Source: Smittia aterrima (lineage: Eukaryota > Arthropoda > Insecta > Diptera > Chironomidae). From it: 64,000 nt of DNA. The position numbers and the translations under genes were made by a program. The stretch lies in contig CP093830.1 in assembly GCA_033063855.1 (NCBI GenBank), positions 5,270,854 through 5,334,853 on the forward strand, given 5' to 3'. The notes under the pieces were generated by a model. That model saw nothing but the letters and a program-made list of their open reading frames with translations. It searched no databases and had not been told where the DNA came from. Positions 1 through 13,042 of this stretch are shown here, one piece after another (within the stretch, counting starts at the first letter, position 1; each line of letters opens with the position of its first letter).

Positions 1-3000
1 TCACAATCGCAATACCACTTAAGTGAAAGTTCGACGTTAACACTAGAACGAGTCGATCGTAGTCATGCGGGGACTTATCAATGTATGGCCGACAATGGAG
101 TGAGGGAGCCCGTGTATGCCGATATCGAGTTGACGGTTTTGTGTAAGTTTCAATAAAAAAAATCTATTTCTTTGTTGCTCGAAAATTGTCGACTGGAAAT
201 AAAAGGAAAATGAGATTTTTATGCTTTTGTCGTTCGTGCAATTTTCGCCCTTCCTCCCCTGCTCTATTCCACTTTGTGAGGTTGTTGAAAGGAATCACCA
301 TCGTGAGGAAGTTGAAGCAAACATGCCATTTACTTTTTCCTGCTTTAGATCCGACGATAAGCTCAAAGCAAACCGTCACAAAAAAAGCGCATACGTCGTG
401 GAGGGTTTCTCCTTTTTAGGAACAAGCATCGACATATGGACTTAAAGCTTAACGATATAAAAAATGCATTAGACTGTCACGAAAGCATTTAACAGTCTTC
501 TCCACGAACATTTATTCCTTTTTCGCAAATCAAAGGAGAATAATTTCCATTTATGACTCTTAATGGATTTCTTGCGACGAAAAATGGTTTAAGCTCGGTT
601 TTATGATTGAATCGTTAAAACGTGAAAAATGCTTTCTCCCCGGTTCTCGACGTGATTCGATGATACTTTCACTTTGTCATTAGCTTAAGATGCCTAGCTC
701 AACATCGTTAATGACAGAAAAGTTTAGGATTGAGGCTTGCTCAACCCGAGCTCATTGGAATTAGTGAATTAGAGCGATTAATATGATTTTAATTGAAGGA
801 AGAATCTCAAAGCAAAATCTTAACTTTTTCTGCTTCAAATTTCACTCTAAACGACGACAAAAACTTTTCCCATAATTACGATGCATGAAATCCAAAATTT
901 CCCGACAACTTTCTTTCCTTCGCTCATTTTACCCAAGCAGCCTTAAAATTTAATCCGACTGATAATTAAAAAGTTAAAAGAAAAACATTTTCATTTCGTG
1001 TTCGTGTTATTTTTTAATTTTTTTCCCCCTTCCAGCGCCACCTGACATATCTGTCGAAAAAACGTGGATCCATGCGGCTGAAGGATGCGATATTCAGCTT
1101 GCTTGTACACTTCATGGCGATGTTAACTCGGAAGTGAGTTCGTAATTAATTTTTGAGCATTCCCAGCTAATTTTTAATTGCAAAACACAAGCCAATTATG
1201 CAAATTTCTCTCCTCTCCTCCTGTAGATGATGTGGTATCAAAACTCGTTCTTATTGGATCCAACTGACAGACGAATGATGTACACGAAAGGAGAAAAATA
1301 CATTTTAAACATCACCAGCTTTCAATCGACGGACTTTGGAAATTACAGGTGAGGCACAAATGAAATGAAATTAATTGCTGTCCATTTCCGCTTTGAATTT
1401 GCGATTGATGGAGCGAAAAGTGCGAATGGCTTGACATTTATTTCGTTTGCTCGATGGAATAAAAAAGAAACGAACTTCAAATTTATGCACTGACGACTGA
1501 TTTAATTATCTGCTGTCTCAAAGCAAATTTGAATAATTTCGTCAATCAACCTGAACTTTTATCAGCTTCATCAATCACACGGAGACGGTTTAATGTGTGC
1601 AACTATTAATCACGATAATGTTACGCTTTTCACTAGCTGTGTCGCTGATAACTCTTTGGGCCGAACGAAAAAGTATATCGAGGTTTCAGGTCGTCCAGGA
1701 GCAGCAGAGTTTCTCTCACCGACCTACAGCGGACACTTGGATCGATATAATCTAACGTTTAAAATCGAGTCGATTCCGTTGCTAGATGAAATAAAATTGC
1801 TCTACAGAAAGTTGATGGTGAGTGGAAAGAATGCGAGGGAGAGAAAGAAGAAAAAAAAAGTTTTCTGCGGCTTTCACAGCAAAATTTTTCTGCTTCGTTA
1901 TTCGTCTAGATGAATGAAACGTATCAGCATCCTGGAAAATGGCACGATCAGATCCTACATCCATCCGTTCAGCGCCATGACTCAAGACATTTTGTCATGT
2001 CATATATCATAATTGCATTAGAACATAATTCCGTCTACGAAGTGATGGTGCAAGCGAAGAACATGTACGGCTGGAATGAGGTAATGTTTGCTTTCACATC
2101 ATAACAAAAGCGAGTGAGTGAGAGCGATGGTGGAAAAATCTATTAATTTTTCCCGTCTGAGCGTTTTATAAATTATCTTTATCTGGGGAATTCCTTCTAA
2201 TGATAACAAAGATGTTGAAATGGCGACGACGAACTCAAGAGCTTTAGGAAAAGTTAAAGAGGCTTCAGGAGGAGATCATAAATTATGTCACGTTCTTCGG
2301 TGAAACTTTTCAATAATTTTGTTGAGAAAAGTTGAATTGAAAGATAAACTGAGAAGAGCTTAACTTGATAAAATTCTGCGGAATTTTGGGGCTTGTACTG
2401 AAGAGACGTCTCCAGATATTGCAAGGAAATGCAGTCGATAAACTCTCTCATTCTCTTTCAACATCAAAATTAGTGAAGCAGATCGGAGAGAGAGAAAGAG
2501 AGATGAACATAATAAATTACACGAAAATTTACAAACAATAAACTTAATTAAATTTCCGAGTTGAGCAATATATCATTTGGTGAATTATGCATGCATGAGA
2601 AAGGAGTGAGAGCGGAAGATAAAAGTTTATCGCGGGGAATATCAATGGCTTTTCGCTGACTTAAATAGCAACAGCGTAAATGATTTTTCACCAATTACGC
2701 TCGGGATGAGTAATTTCGGCTGTCGAGTGAGCCACTTTAGAGTGAGAATAGGTAATTGAGTCGGGCTAAGTGGGGGAGAGAAATTACATTACAACCACAT
2801 ACATTCTCGTGGTTTAAGTTGAAAAATGTTTGCAACGCTAAAACTTTGATCAACATCATTTCCTCTCTTCGCTTCGTTTGGTCGAGCGGGCGGGCACAAA
2901 CTTTTTCGTACATGAACTTTTTTAAAATAAAAAAAAAGTTTACACGAATCTCATTAAGGTGAAGAAATTGAGTTTATGTTAGCTTAGTTGTTTGTTGAAA

Positions 3001-3286
3001 AATAACGAAGCTTTTAGCATAATTTTCCGTTTCCGGCGAGCGCTCACCACCGCACAACTTGCATCATGAATAATCCTGTTTAATTAAATTTTCTCTCGTC
3101 CATTTCGCTATCTTTGTTGCTTGCTAGGTGAGCGACATTCATCAATTCTACACGAGGAGTTATGAGATCAGCATGGAGGACCTGGAATACGTAATGAGCT
3201 CAATATCGCTCGCTCCAGCATCGTACGGCGATAAATTTTTAATCGTGGTAAACGTTTTAGTGGCTTTGTGGATGCTTCAGAGGTGA
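1..3286 (+). CDS. Ig/FN3 cell-adhesion protein, klingon/Lachesin class, 3' part
   Basis: Coding exons read as <1-142, 1036-1133, 1227-1348, 1637-1817, 1910-2080 and 3128-3286 (TGA), all with GT-AG borders and matching phases. The visible protein starts inside one Ig domain (DRSHAGTYQCMADNG, the usual D-x-G-x-Y-x-C end). A second complete Ig follows, with a first Cys in IQLACTL, Trp in MMWYQN and a second Cys in GNYSCVADN. Next comes a fibronectin III-like module (MNETYQHPGKWHD; NSVYEVMVQAKNMYGWNE). The tail ends in a short hydrophobic run (FLIVVNVLVALWMLQR) right before the stop, which is the layout of a GPI-anchor signal rather than a transmembrane protein. Insect members of this class (klingon, Lachesin, CG7166/CG34353 type) are neuronal surface adhesion molecules with three Ig domains and sometimes one FN3. 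The paralogue cannot be fixed, so no symbol is given. The 5' exons, signal peptide and first Ig lie outside the window. A possible AATAAA is at 3838-3843. Confidence 0.85.
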
Positions 3287-6200
3287 CCCGCTTACATTAT
3301 CAACCGACGCTCTGCAATATCTCCAAAGTGAAGAAGGTGAACGGAGATTAAAAATCTATTTGACTGATGTTTACGATTAGTTGAGTGAGACGAGAGGGTT
3401 GAAGTGAAATTTCTTCCCTCCATCTCTTGGTTCTTGGAATATTATCATCGCAACGTTTACGTAACGAAAAAAAAATGAGGAAAAAATGTGTTTTCATTCT
3501 AAGACGAAGAAGACGACGACGGAATGAAACCCAATATCATTAAACTAGGTTTAAACGTTTAGACACTATGTGTAATGAAGTTTAAAATTAAGAGAAAAAT
3601 TTCGCAATCATTGTAATTGAAGCAGAATATACGAAAAGGGAAGAAAGAAAGAGCAACATTTTCTTTAATGTCTTTAGAGGAACGTTGAACCGACGGTGAT
3701 AAAATATTACATGCAATTACATGTAAAACGAAACGAAGAAGGAGAACATTTTTGTAACTAGATTCCTAGCACATAAGATTTGACTTCAAGTTGTAATTAA
3801 TTTTGTAAAATGACGGGAAAGCTCTTTAAAAATTGATAATAAAAGAAAAGTGTTTTAGAGACAAAGCTATTCATACTCATTTCAATTTTCTTTCTATTCA
3901 TTTCAGTAAAGAGAGAAGGACTTATCTTCGGGATTGTTGCATCAATATCGTCGAGATCTTAACGCGTCTCTATCAACAGAAAACAAACTCAACTCGAGAC
4001 GTGACTTATCGAAGAGTCCTTCTAAATCCCTTAAGAAGCTTTAACTTCCATACGAGAACTGTTACAGTTTCGTTTCGAAAGCATATCGTTGAACTACCTC
4101 ACATAAAGCGTCAATGAGCTTCTATAGTGTCTCACATTGATCCAGTTCTCGAGATGTTACGTGAAATGGGAGAAACTTTGTTTATCTTATTCCGAGAAGA
4201 AATCCTTGATCTCACTTGTGGAAGTAAATTCTTGTTGAGTGAGATTTATTTTCCATCTCCTTCTAATATTTTCTAGAAAAAATAGTTTGAGTGCGTCGGA
4301 AATATAACTTAGCAACGAAGAAATAGAGAAAGCTTCTTCCTTTTTTACCCCAATAATGGCTCTTAGACAGTCACAGGAAATTGAGGTTTCTGATTGTATA
4401 GAATGAACGGAAATTGTGGAATAATTTTCAGCCTCGAAGCGACGAGCTTTTCATGAGAAAGAAATAAAAATAAATTCTGAAAAAAGATTTCCCGTCTAAA
4501 TCTAACAAATTCAACGGTAATCTCACTTCGCAGTATATGGTTTCATCACCTGTCTGAATACTCAAATATTTTATTCATTTTTTATTAAAATGTTTCGTTT
4601 CCGTCTTTCTCACTCCACTCGTAAGATTCTTATCAATGTCATTCCGCTCTGTAACGAGAGGAAAAGATGTGGAAAATGATAGAAAAATCATACACGAGTC
4701 GATGTGAATATCGGATGAGGGCGAGAAAAGGTATACGACGAATGATTTAAATTCAGGTGCCTCTCGTTCATTCACAGTCTCTTCGACCTTATCCCAAGCA
4801 ATGGATATTTTTTCCTGTTTCCATTTTATTATAAATAGTTTTCCCTTTTCCGCCCTTTTTTCTTCCTTTCATTTCAATATTGTTTTTAAATGCCTTATAG
4901 AAAGATCTGTGTTCTATATCTTTGGGTGGAACCTTTTCTCTCTATTCAGACGAATCGAGTCTCAATAAAAGCTACAAATATAGAAAAAACGAATCGAGGA
5001 GGTCTTCAAGAAGGAGTTGATGTGAATAATGCCGAGGGAAATAAAACTAAATTAGATTTTAATGCAAATTTAGATTTTAAATGTAAAGATTGAGAAATGA
5101 ACAATTTCGTCTCTCAGGAGTCGTCTGTGCTTTTTCCATTAGCGGAGATGTTTTTGATGAGCAAAGCTAATTTTGTCATAATGATTGAAATTTCCGATAT
5201 TTTAATATTCGACGTCTGAACCGAACGCTTCAAACTTTCTCAATCAACTTGATGCAAAATCGAGTGGAAATAATTTATATTTTATTTTAAGATAGACAGT
5301 AACTTAGGGAACTGCATTTCATCTTGAAAATTTACAAGGTAACCGAACCATGAATAAATTGAAGAGAATTCAGTGAATTCTTCATCTTGTAGTTCATAAG
5401 ATAATTGAAAGTATAATTTTCTCAGAAAGAGATTTCCTCCATTCAACTTTAAACATGACGCAAGACTTCGCTAGAAAAAATTCCACTTTACCTTTTGCTT
5501 CTTTCATCACAACACACAGAGAGCGATTTGTCATGAAGTCACATTTCTGCTAAAGCTCCTGAAGCTTTAAAAGATCCTAAAGCATAAGTCGTCATGTAAC
5601 ACAGGACGCCTCGAGAAATCTTTTTCTTCTTCGGGGAAAAAGCAAACTTCCAATTCATCTGCAGATTAATTTTTGTCGGAGTAATTTTATAAATGAGTGC
5701 AATTTATCAAATTACAAGGAAAAATATTGTGCACGATATTGCGCTGAGGGAGGGGCAAAGCTGAGCAAGAGATGAAGGAACAGCAGTTGAAACCAAACGA
5801 GCAAATGATAACACGTTTAAACGACTCCATGTGTGTTAACGATGGTAATTTTTTCCTCACTGCGAGCTCACACGCTCTTGAGACTTCGCTCGGTTCAGAA
5901 AGTAACACTTTTTTATGAGCAACGCTCTTTGGCCTCACCGGCACTTTGTCTTTTCGCTGTGCTCCCGCACACCTCGAGTTGAAAAGAAGAACATCATAAA
6001 AATATTTCTCTAATGGTTACCAACTTTGCACCTCCACGAGATGGGAGGATGCTCGAGGATAATGAAGTTTCAAAACATAAAATCATTTATAAACGACCAT
6101 TGTTTTTCATTCTGATGATCACTGACAGTGAAAGGGGCGAAGGAAGAAATTCAAAGGAGGATTATTAAATTAAAGCGGCTCACTAAGCCCGAGTCCTGGG

Positions 6201-6416
6201 GCGAAGAGGCGACCAACCAACCACCAAGCAACAAGTGATTTATCACGCTTGATTGTTCAATACTCTGCCCTGGGAAACTTATGGTTAAAGGACGTTCCCA
6301 GGGGAACCATCGATCAAACACCCAACTGTTTATTCTCGATGGAAACTACTCCTCCCTGTTCCGTTAGTGCTTGCAGTGAATTTGAGTGAAAACATCGTCC
6401 GGACAATATTCGCAGG
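3287..6416. other. Intergenic: 3' UTR of Ig gene and upstream region of iav
   Basis: No ORF here has coding character or matches a family I know. The first 550 bases or so are probably the 3' UTR of the Ig-domain gene, with a candidate poly(A) signal at 3838-3843. The sequence just before 6417 should hold the iav promoter and 5' UTR, but I could not place a TATA box or initiator with confidence. Confidence 0.6.
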
Positions 6417-9400
6417 ATGAAATTCAATTTATTTAATTGCAAGGCCTTTCGTAAGAAAAAGCACGTAGCACAAGGTGGAGCCATCCTCGACCAAGTCATA
6501 TCAGAGTCGTGCTCACCCACTAACAAAGTTCTTCTTTATAAGTTGGCAAATTACAAATTAGGTTTGTCGATTACGCAACATTGTCAGTGAAGTAGAAGCA
6601 GAGAGTTTGCTTCTTCTTCATCGTCTCGAGTAGGAATAATAATGAAAATTTAATTAAAAGCTCACAATCTTGCTCTGCAGGCGGTGATTTAATTGATGCC
6701 TTTAACATTGGCGGTCAGCATGCCGTCGAGGAATTAATTCGCGACCAATTTGGCGTGTTCATGTACAAAGGTGGAAAGGGCCAGATCATAAATCGTGCGG
6801 AATACCTGCGATGGAAGTACATGGAGAACGCAGAAGTTTCTATTCCCATCGAGGCTTCGTTATCGTCGCATGATCCGCTTGGCAAGTGGAACGACCATAA
6901 AGCGTGCTGGCAAATGCAGTATCGAGGTGCTCTAGGCGAAAGCCTTCTCCACGTCCTCATCATTTGTGATACGAAGGTTCACACCAAGTGAGTGAGTGAG
7001 ACTCAACTCGTTCCAATTTCATTGACCTTGACCATTACGGAAGAAGTAGAGAGGAAAAGTTTATTGATTTCCGTTTAATTTTCGTTCTTCGTATAAAAAA
7101 AAGGTTGGCCCGGTTGCTTATTCGAGTGTTTCCTGAACTGGCTTTGGATGTGATGGAGGGTGAGGAATATTTAGGTGCGAGTGCTCTCCATCTGGCCATC
7201 GCTTACTCGAACAACGAGCTTGTGAACGATTTGATTGATGCTGGAGCTGATGTTCACCAGCGTGCGATCGGCCGCTTCTTCTTACCTAGGGACCAACAAA
7301 GCAACACTCCAGTGAAAAACACTGACTACGAGGGTCTAGCATACTTGGGAGAATATCCTCTTGCATGGGCTGCTTGTGTAAATAACGAATCAGTCTATAA
7401 TTTATTGCTGGAAGTTGGCGCCGATCCAGACGCTCAAGATTCGTTTGGGAACATGATTCTTCACATGGTTGTTGTTGGAGATAAATTGGATATGTTCGGA
7501 TATGCTCTCAGGTTCTCATTACGTTTTATGATCTCCCATCAAAAATATTATGGAAATTTAATATAAAATTTCTTTCTTGACGCTTCCCTAACAGGCACCC
7601 AAAGCTTCCAGCGAAGAATGGCATCGTAAATAAGGCTGGTCTCACCCCGCTGACGCTGGCATGCAAATTGGGTCGCTCCGAAGTCTTTCGCGAGATGTTG
7701 GAATTAAGTTGTCGTGAGTTTTGGCGCTACAGTAACATCACATGTTCAGCTTATCCGCTTAATGCATTAGACACGTTGATGCCAGACGGGTCCACAAGTG
7801 AGAAATATTGAAAATTAATAAACGCAACAAAGAGCGAGAGTGGCGATATTGACGCCGAGTTTGGCTGATGTAATCCAATCATCAAAAGTTGAAGATGAAA
7901 AATTATGATTTCGAAAGCGAAAATGTTTCCATTGAACTTTCTCTCACTTTTCTGTAATCAACTCTTGATAACTTTCTTCTTTTAAACTTTGCAATGAACA
8001 GGATCGTCCCTAGAAAGTATAAACTTCGACGAGCGCTTTGCTTGCTTCTTCTGTAAGTTCATCGGGGTGTGATTTAGAATCAAAGTTTTATCTTCTACCT
8101 GATGTTTGCTTCTCCAGCAGCTTTGAGACGATGAGCGGAATATTGAAGCCACTCTCGCATATTGATTGCAAATTGAAATTCCAAACAAAAAACTTTCCTT
8201 TTATCTAGATTGGAACGCTGCTCTCATTATAATTTTAAATGGAACCAAGCCTGAGCATTTGGATATGCTCGACGGAGGAATCATCGAGCGATTGCTCGAA
8301 GAGAAATGGAAAACCTTTGCACAGCATCAATTTCTCAAGCGTCTTCTCATCCTCTTCATTCACCTGTTCTTCATGTCGATTTCGGTTTACACGAGACCGA
8401 GGCGCATGAAATCACACGAAAGCGATGACGATTCGTCAGGCGACGATGGTGAACTTGTCTCTGAGGCTTTGGTGATGGAAGAGGGATTAGATGTCCAAAC
8501 AATTATCAGATATTGCTGCGAGTGTGCAACGATTGTTGGCGTTATTAGCTTCGTCGTTTTCCAACAGGGCGACGAGCTTAAAAATCAAGGCTTGAAGGCA
8601 TTTATGAAACAACTCAAACAAGCCCCAGCCAAGGCCATTTTTCTCGTCTCGAATCTGTTGATTCTTTCATGTATTCCATGCCGCATAATGGGCGACGTTG
8701 AACTTGAGGATCGACTCTTGTGCTTCGCAGTTCCCGGAAGCTGGTTTTTATTGATGTTCTTTGCCGGGTAAGTAATTACAAAGCTTTTCGCAACAAGCTG
8801 AAATGAGTGTGGGCATGAGGGAGAGAAAAAATAGGAATTTTGGAGTCGAATCATATAAATCATGTCACAGTCGATTTATTTTGGAAGCACGTAACATTAG
8901 TTTAGTTTTTATACTTTTAAACGCAAGCCAAATTAGACGTGACATGATTTATTTTCGAATCCTTTTCTTTTTTTTCTTGTCGTCTCTGTCAAACTAGAAG
9001 TTGCCAAAGTAAAGAAAACTTTGAATCTATATTGAAATCTCTGATCTGTTTATCTTTAATTTTCACAAAGTGCTATCCGATTGACTGGTCCTTTCGTTAC
9101 GATGATTTATTCGATGATTACGGGTGACATGTTTACGTTTGCCATCATCTACATCATCGTTCTTTTTGGGTTCTCGCAAGCCTACTTCTTCCTTTATAAA
9201 GGGCATGAGAACGTCGAGGAGACTCCATATGGCACTTACGCCTCCACATGGATGGGACTTTTTCAAACCACACTTGGTGATTACGATGTGAGATCTCTCG
9301 CAAAATTAACCTTTCGATTGAACCAACTCACTCATAATTTTCCCTTTCACGATTCAGTACGCGCAACTGAACGATATTTCCTACCCGAACTTGGCGAAAA

Positions 9401-11429
9401 CGGTCTTCATCATTTTCATGATTTTCGTTCCCATTTTATTGCTTAACATGTTGATCGCTATGATGGGAAATACTTACGCCTATGTCATTGAACAGTCAGA
9501 GAAGGAGTTTATGAAGCAATGGGCGAAAATTGTCGTCACGCTTGAACGAGCTGTACCACAGGCCGACGCGCAGAAGTTCCTCGAAGAGTACTCAATCGGA
9601 TTAGGCCCTTCGGATGATCCAAGGTTTGAACAGCGTGGTGTGATGGTTATTAAGACGAAAAGCAAGACTCGAGCCAAGCAACGTAAAGGAGCTGTCAGTA
9701 ACTGGAAATGGGTTTTAAAAACGACACTGGGCGAATTGAAGAAGCGCGGGATGACGGGTGAAGAAATGCGAAGGTTGATGTGGGGCAGAGCGTCTATAAC
9801 GAGTCCCAAAAAAGTCTCGAAAAAGTATGAACAAGCTGTTAATCTTTTCCTTTCAACAGGGCTAATCTATTTTCTGTTTACTTTCTTACTTTCGAAAAAT
9901 TAAGGAAGAAGCGAGGTGAAGAGGATGATCCCTTTGGATTGACAGCAGCTTTGGATCAAATGTCATTTGCACAAGACATCGTTATGATTGAATCAGATCC
10001 AACGAAAAGCACGACTGTCGTCGCCATGACCACAGCTCAACCGGAAGCAACGACGTCAATCCCGCCACCTGATTACTCAACTGCCGTGGAAGCAGTCACG
10101 AGCGACCCGTCAAGCGTCGTCACGCAAGCTCCGCCGGTGGTCGACAAGGTTCAAATAAAAACCACTACGCCCACGCCTCCGTCAACATCTCAATCGAGAG
10201 CTCCAACCGCAACAACCACGCCAGCGAAAGGAATTCCCGAAAAAACATTCACCGATCCTCTTCGTGACTTGATACTTTTATCTGAAGTCATCTTGATTGA
10301 TGACGAAGAGGATTTTTTGCGGAACGTTAAGTCATTAGCTGAGGACTCCTCGTGTCTGGATTACGTGTTGGAAGTCAAAAGCACGGACTTGTATAATCAG
10401 TTACAGCAGCAACGGAAACAAGACTTGAAGTCAAATACGCTCGAGCAAGGAATCAGTTTATTCCAAAACCCGAAAGAGATTGTCGATCCTATAAAGGAAG
10501 CAGAGTTCTTGAAGACTCTCGAAGCTCTTGAAGATACCGACGACAGCGATGCTGTGGAGAAGCCTGTGTTGGGAAAGATTTCTCTTGTAAGACGAGCGAA
10601 GTCAGCTGCTACTCGAACTTCATCCGACAGACGGAAATCAACTGATCAAGAAAATCCATTATACAATGTAGCGTGGGAAGACATTGAGGTAAAGCGATGA
10701 CAAGTTAAACGTTAATTTATCATGTGGTGCGATCTTGAAACCAACTCACTTAACTAACTCTCTGTCTCTCTCGTTTCCTATGTCTCTCTGATGAACTTTT
10801 ATCACGAAACAGAACGGCGATGAGAATAGCATAATTAATTGGATCTACGATGGTGACAGATTGAGAACTGGCGACGACGACGATGAAGTTGTCACAGTAG
10901 AAGATGTCAAAAGGAAGATGGAAATGCTACACTTGAATCGGTAAGTGACATGCATCTTAATGAGCAACAAGCATCGGTTGTTTCATGAAACTATTTGGTC
11001 TGTTGATGAAAGACGTTTCCTTGTCTTGAGCGACATTTTCGTTCTAAAAGTTTATGCAATGTCGCGTATCTCTTTTTTCCAGCAAAAGCTCGGCTGACAG
11101 CGAGTCGACGTCTGAGCATGCAAGATCAAAGAAAAAGTCGAAGAAAAACTATCGAGCTGGCAGAAATAACAAGTAATGAAGTTTCTATCCAAACTCAATG
11201 TCATTTTGTTTCTGAGATGTCGTTGTTCGCTATCATTTTCAGAATTTCGCCGGAGGAGTCGAGAGATGATGATGCAACGAAACGTCGAGGTAAATCCGCA
11301 CCGATTGCATCTTCTGATAAAGTCTCTCCTGGTGATCCTGCTCAGTCCCCGCCCGATCCGCTCGAGCCTTGGAGTACAAAAGATATCAAAAGCATCAACA
11401 ACATTCTCGATACATCTGACAGAGAGTGA
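6417..11429 (+). CDS. iav: Inactive, TRPV-family mechanosensory channel subunit
   Basis: Coding exons: 6417-6561, 6681-6987, 7104-7511, 7595-7797, 8209-8767, 9071-9287, 9358-9824, 9905-10688, 10813-10940, 11083-11172 and 11243-11429 (TGA). They total 3495 nt, about 1164 residues, close to the fly protein. The start is the first ATG after an in-frame TGA at 6387. Exon 1 joins in phase to give NYKLGGDLIDAFNIGG. Ankyrin-type repeats span roughly residues 140-345 (GASALHLAIAYSNNELVNDL; YPLAWAACVNNESVYNLL). Membrane segments: S1 ~397-415, S2 ~453-473, S3 ~496-515, S4 ~524-545, S5 ~559-583, pore FQTTLGDYDY ~605-614, and S6 ~627-649 (FVPILLLNMLIAMMGNTYAY). A TRP-helix region follows. The S1-S2 loop carries an acidic stretch (HESDDDSSGDDGE). 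The long C-terminal tail has a Thr/Pro-rich part near residues 800-880. In Drosophila, Iav forms a ciliary heteromer with Nanchung in chordotonal neurons for hearing, gravity and humidity sensing. The sequence matches Inactive rather than Nanchung by recall. No lesion was seen. Poly(A) signal candidate at 11653-11658. Confidence 0.93.
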
Positions 11430-13002
11430 AATCCTTTGCTCATTTCTTCTCAGACAGATTCTAATTGAAATTTTTATTCAATTGTCGATGACTCACTTAG
11501 ATTTAGCCGTGTGCGGTTTTAGAGTTTGAAACTGTTTTGACATTTTCAAATTGGATCGAGAAAAAGTTTCAAAACGATTGTAACTCAAAAGTGCTTTCAA
11601 TTCTGTTTGTCATATGCAAATACCACGAAAGTTCGTCTTTTTAAACTTCTGAAATAAAAGTTTGAGGCTAAGAGCACAAGAAAAAGAACTTTCCCACTCG
11701 ATTGCACGTGAAAAGTTTAGCTTTCATGAACCAAGAAGCTCCGGGATCGTTGCGTTTATGCTGTCAAAAGCTTTTTGTTAGGACGTTTCACTCGTGATTA
11801 AAGCGAAATGGCTCGGATGGAGTAGCCGCACCTGAGATGATTTATGACACATCTGCTTCAGTGGAACATTAAACCCTGTGATCCATAAAACGAGCTCAGA
11901 TGTGACAAGTCAGCGGAACCTTCCACTCAACAAAAACCTTTTCACTGCAACATATTTGTTTTATGAAAAATTCACTTCTACATGCATCACTTGACATTAT
12001 CAACTTTTTTTTCTGGTGACTCGCGTTAGTAGAGAAAGTCAAAAGTTTCATGAATGCTCGTAAAATATTAACGAGTGTTCTCGCTCCCGAAATTGTTTTT
12101 TTTCCTGTGGGTTCATTGGCGTGGGTAATCGAGCGTGTTCCCGTGAAAATATGACATTTAATTGAACACGCTCCTTAATTGCCATAACTAAATTCAAAAT
12201 AATTTATGCATTTCCCGAATAAAAAAAGAACGACGAGAGAATCAATAACAACGACTGGTGTGAGTTCTGCTAATTAAATGTTTGCTATCAGTCTAATGAG
12301 GAGTAAAGTCTCTAGTTAATTAATTTACATATTAAATGAAGGGAGTTTGAAAATGTATTCAAAATGACAACTATTTGCTGTAGCTCTCGAATTGGTCAGT
12401 GTGTCTCACTTCAGAGTTTGCTGAAGGTAAAGTTTCGTACTCTCATCAAATATTTACTGTTAAAGGGAATGGCAATTTATGATTTCTTTTATTGCTTGAC
12501 TAAGCCCAACACTTCCCGGCGATACTTCACATCGAAGAGCTGTCTGATTAGCCCGCACTGGCTTTGAAGTTTATTATTTCACGACGCACTATTGTTCCCA
12601 TAAATAACATTTACGCTTTTGCATAATTTTTCGATTAAGCTCTTAACTAAGCTAAACTTGACGTGCGAGCTCTGCACCTAGAAAAAAAAACTCTCCGCGA
12701 TTTATAAAATTCGAGAAAAAATATTTTCTGGAATTTTTATCGAATTGGCGCCATAAAGCGTAATCAACCTTTCACGAACATTCATTTGTAAACAATCAAC
12801 GGAGCTAATGATAACGGTTTAAAAAATTGGCAAATAAAGCACTTCAATGTCTATACAGACCACGAAAGCCAACGAATTATCAGCGGTGAAATCAGATGCG
12901 TGACGTTGTCATGGATTGGCGAAACCTCAGATATTTAATTAGTTAAAAATTGGCTGCCATCGACAAGCAACATTGCATTTTATTATCAGACACTTCAACA
13001 AT
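11430..13002. other. Intergenic region between the converging iav and DM9 genes
   Basis: This stretch is AT-rich. The left part is probably the iav 3' UTR. No coding exon, RNA gene or repeat was recognised. The two genes converge, so no promoter is required here. Confidence 0.6.
11653..11658 (+). promoter_or_regulatory. Candidate poly(A) signal of iav
   Basis: A canonical AATAAA lies 224 nt after the iav stop codon, a normal distance for an insect 3' UTR. No cleavage site could be checked. Confidence 0.4.
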
Positions 13003-13008
13003 TTTATT
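13003..13008 (-). promoter_or_regulatory. Candidate poly(A) signal of the DM9 gene
   Basis: TTTATT on the + strand reads AATAAA on the minus strand, 35-40 nt past the DM9-protein stop codon. This predicts a very short 3' UTR. Confidence 0.45.
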
Positions 13009-13042
13009 TGTGCAAAATTGTTTAACACTGAGGTGAGGGCTT

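Noticed and set aside
4890..5093. 67-codon frame in the gap before iav
   Set aside because: No homology seen, ends in a low-complexity Asn/Asp/Lys stretch, and no splice or promoter support.
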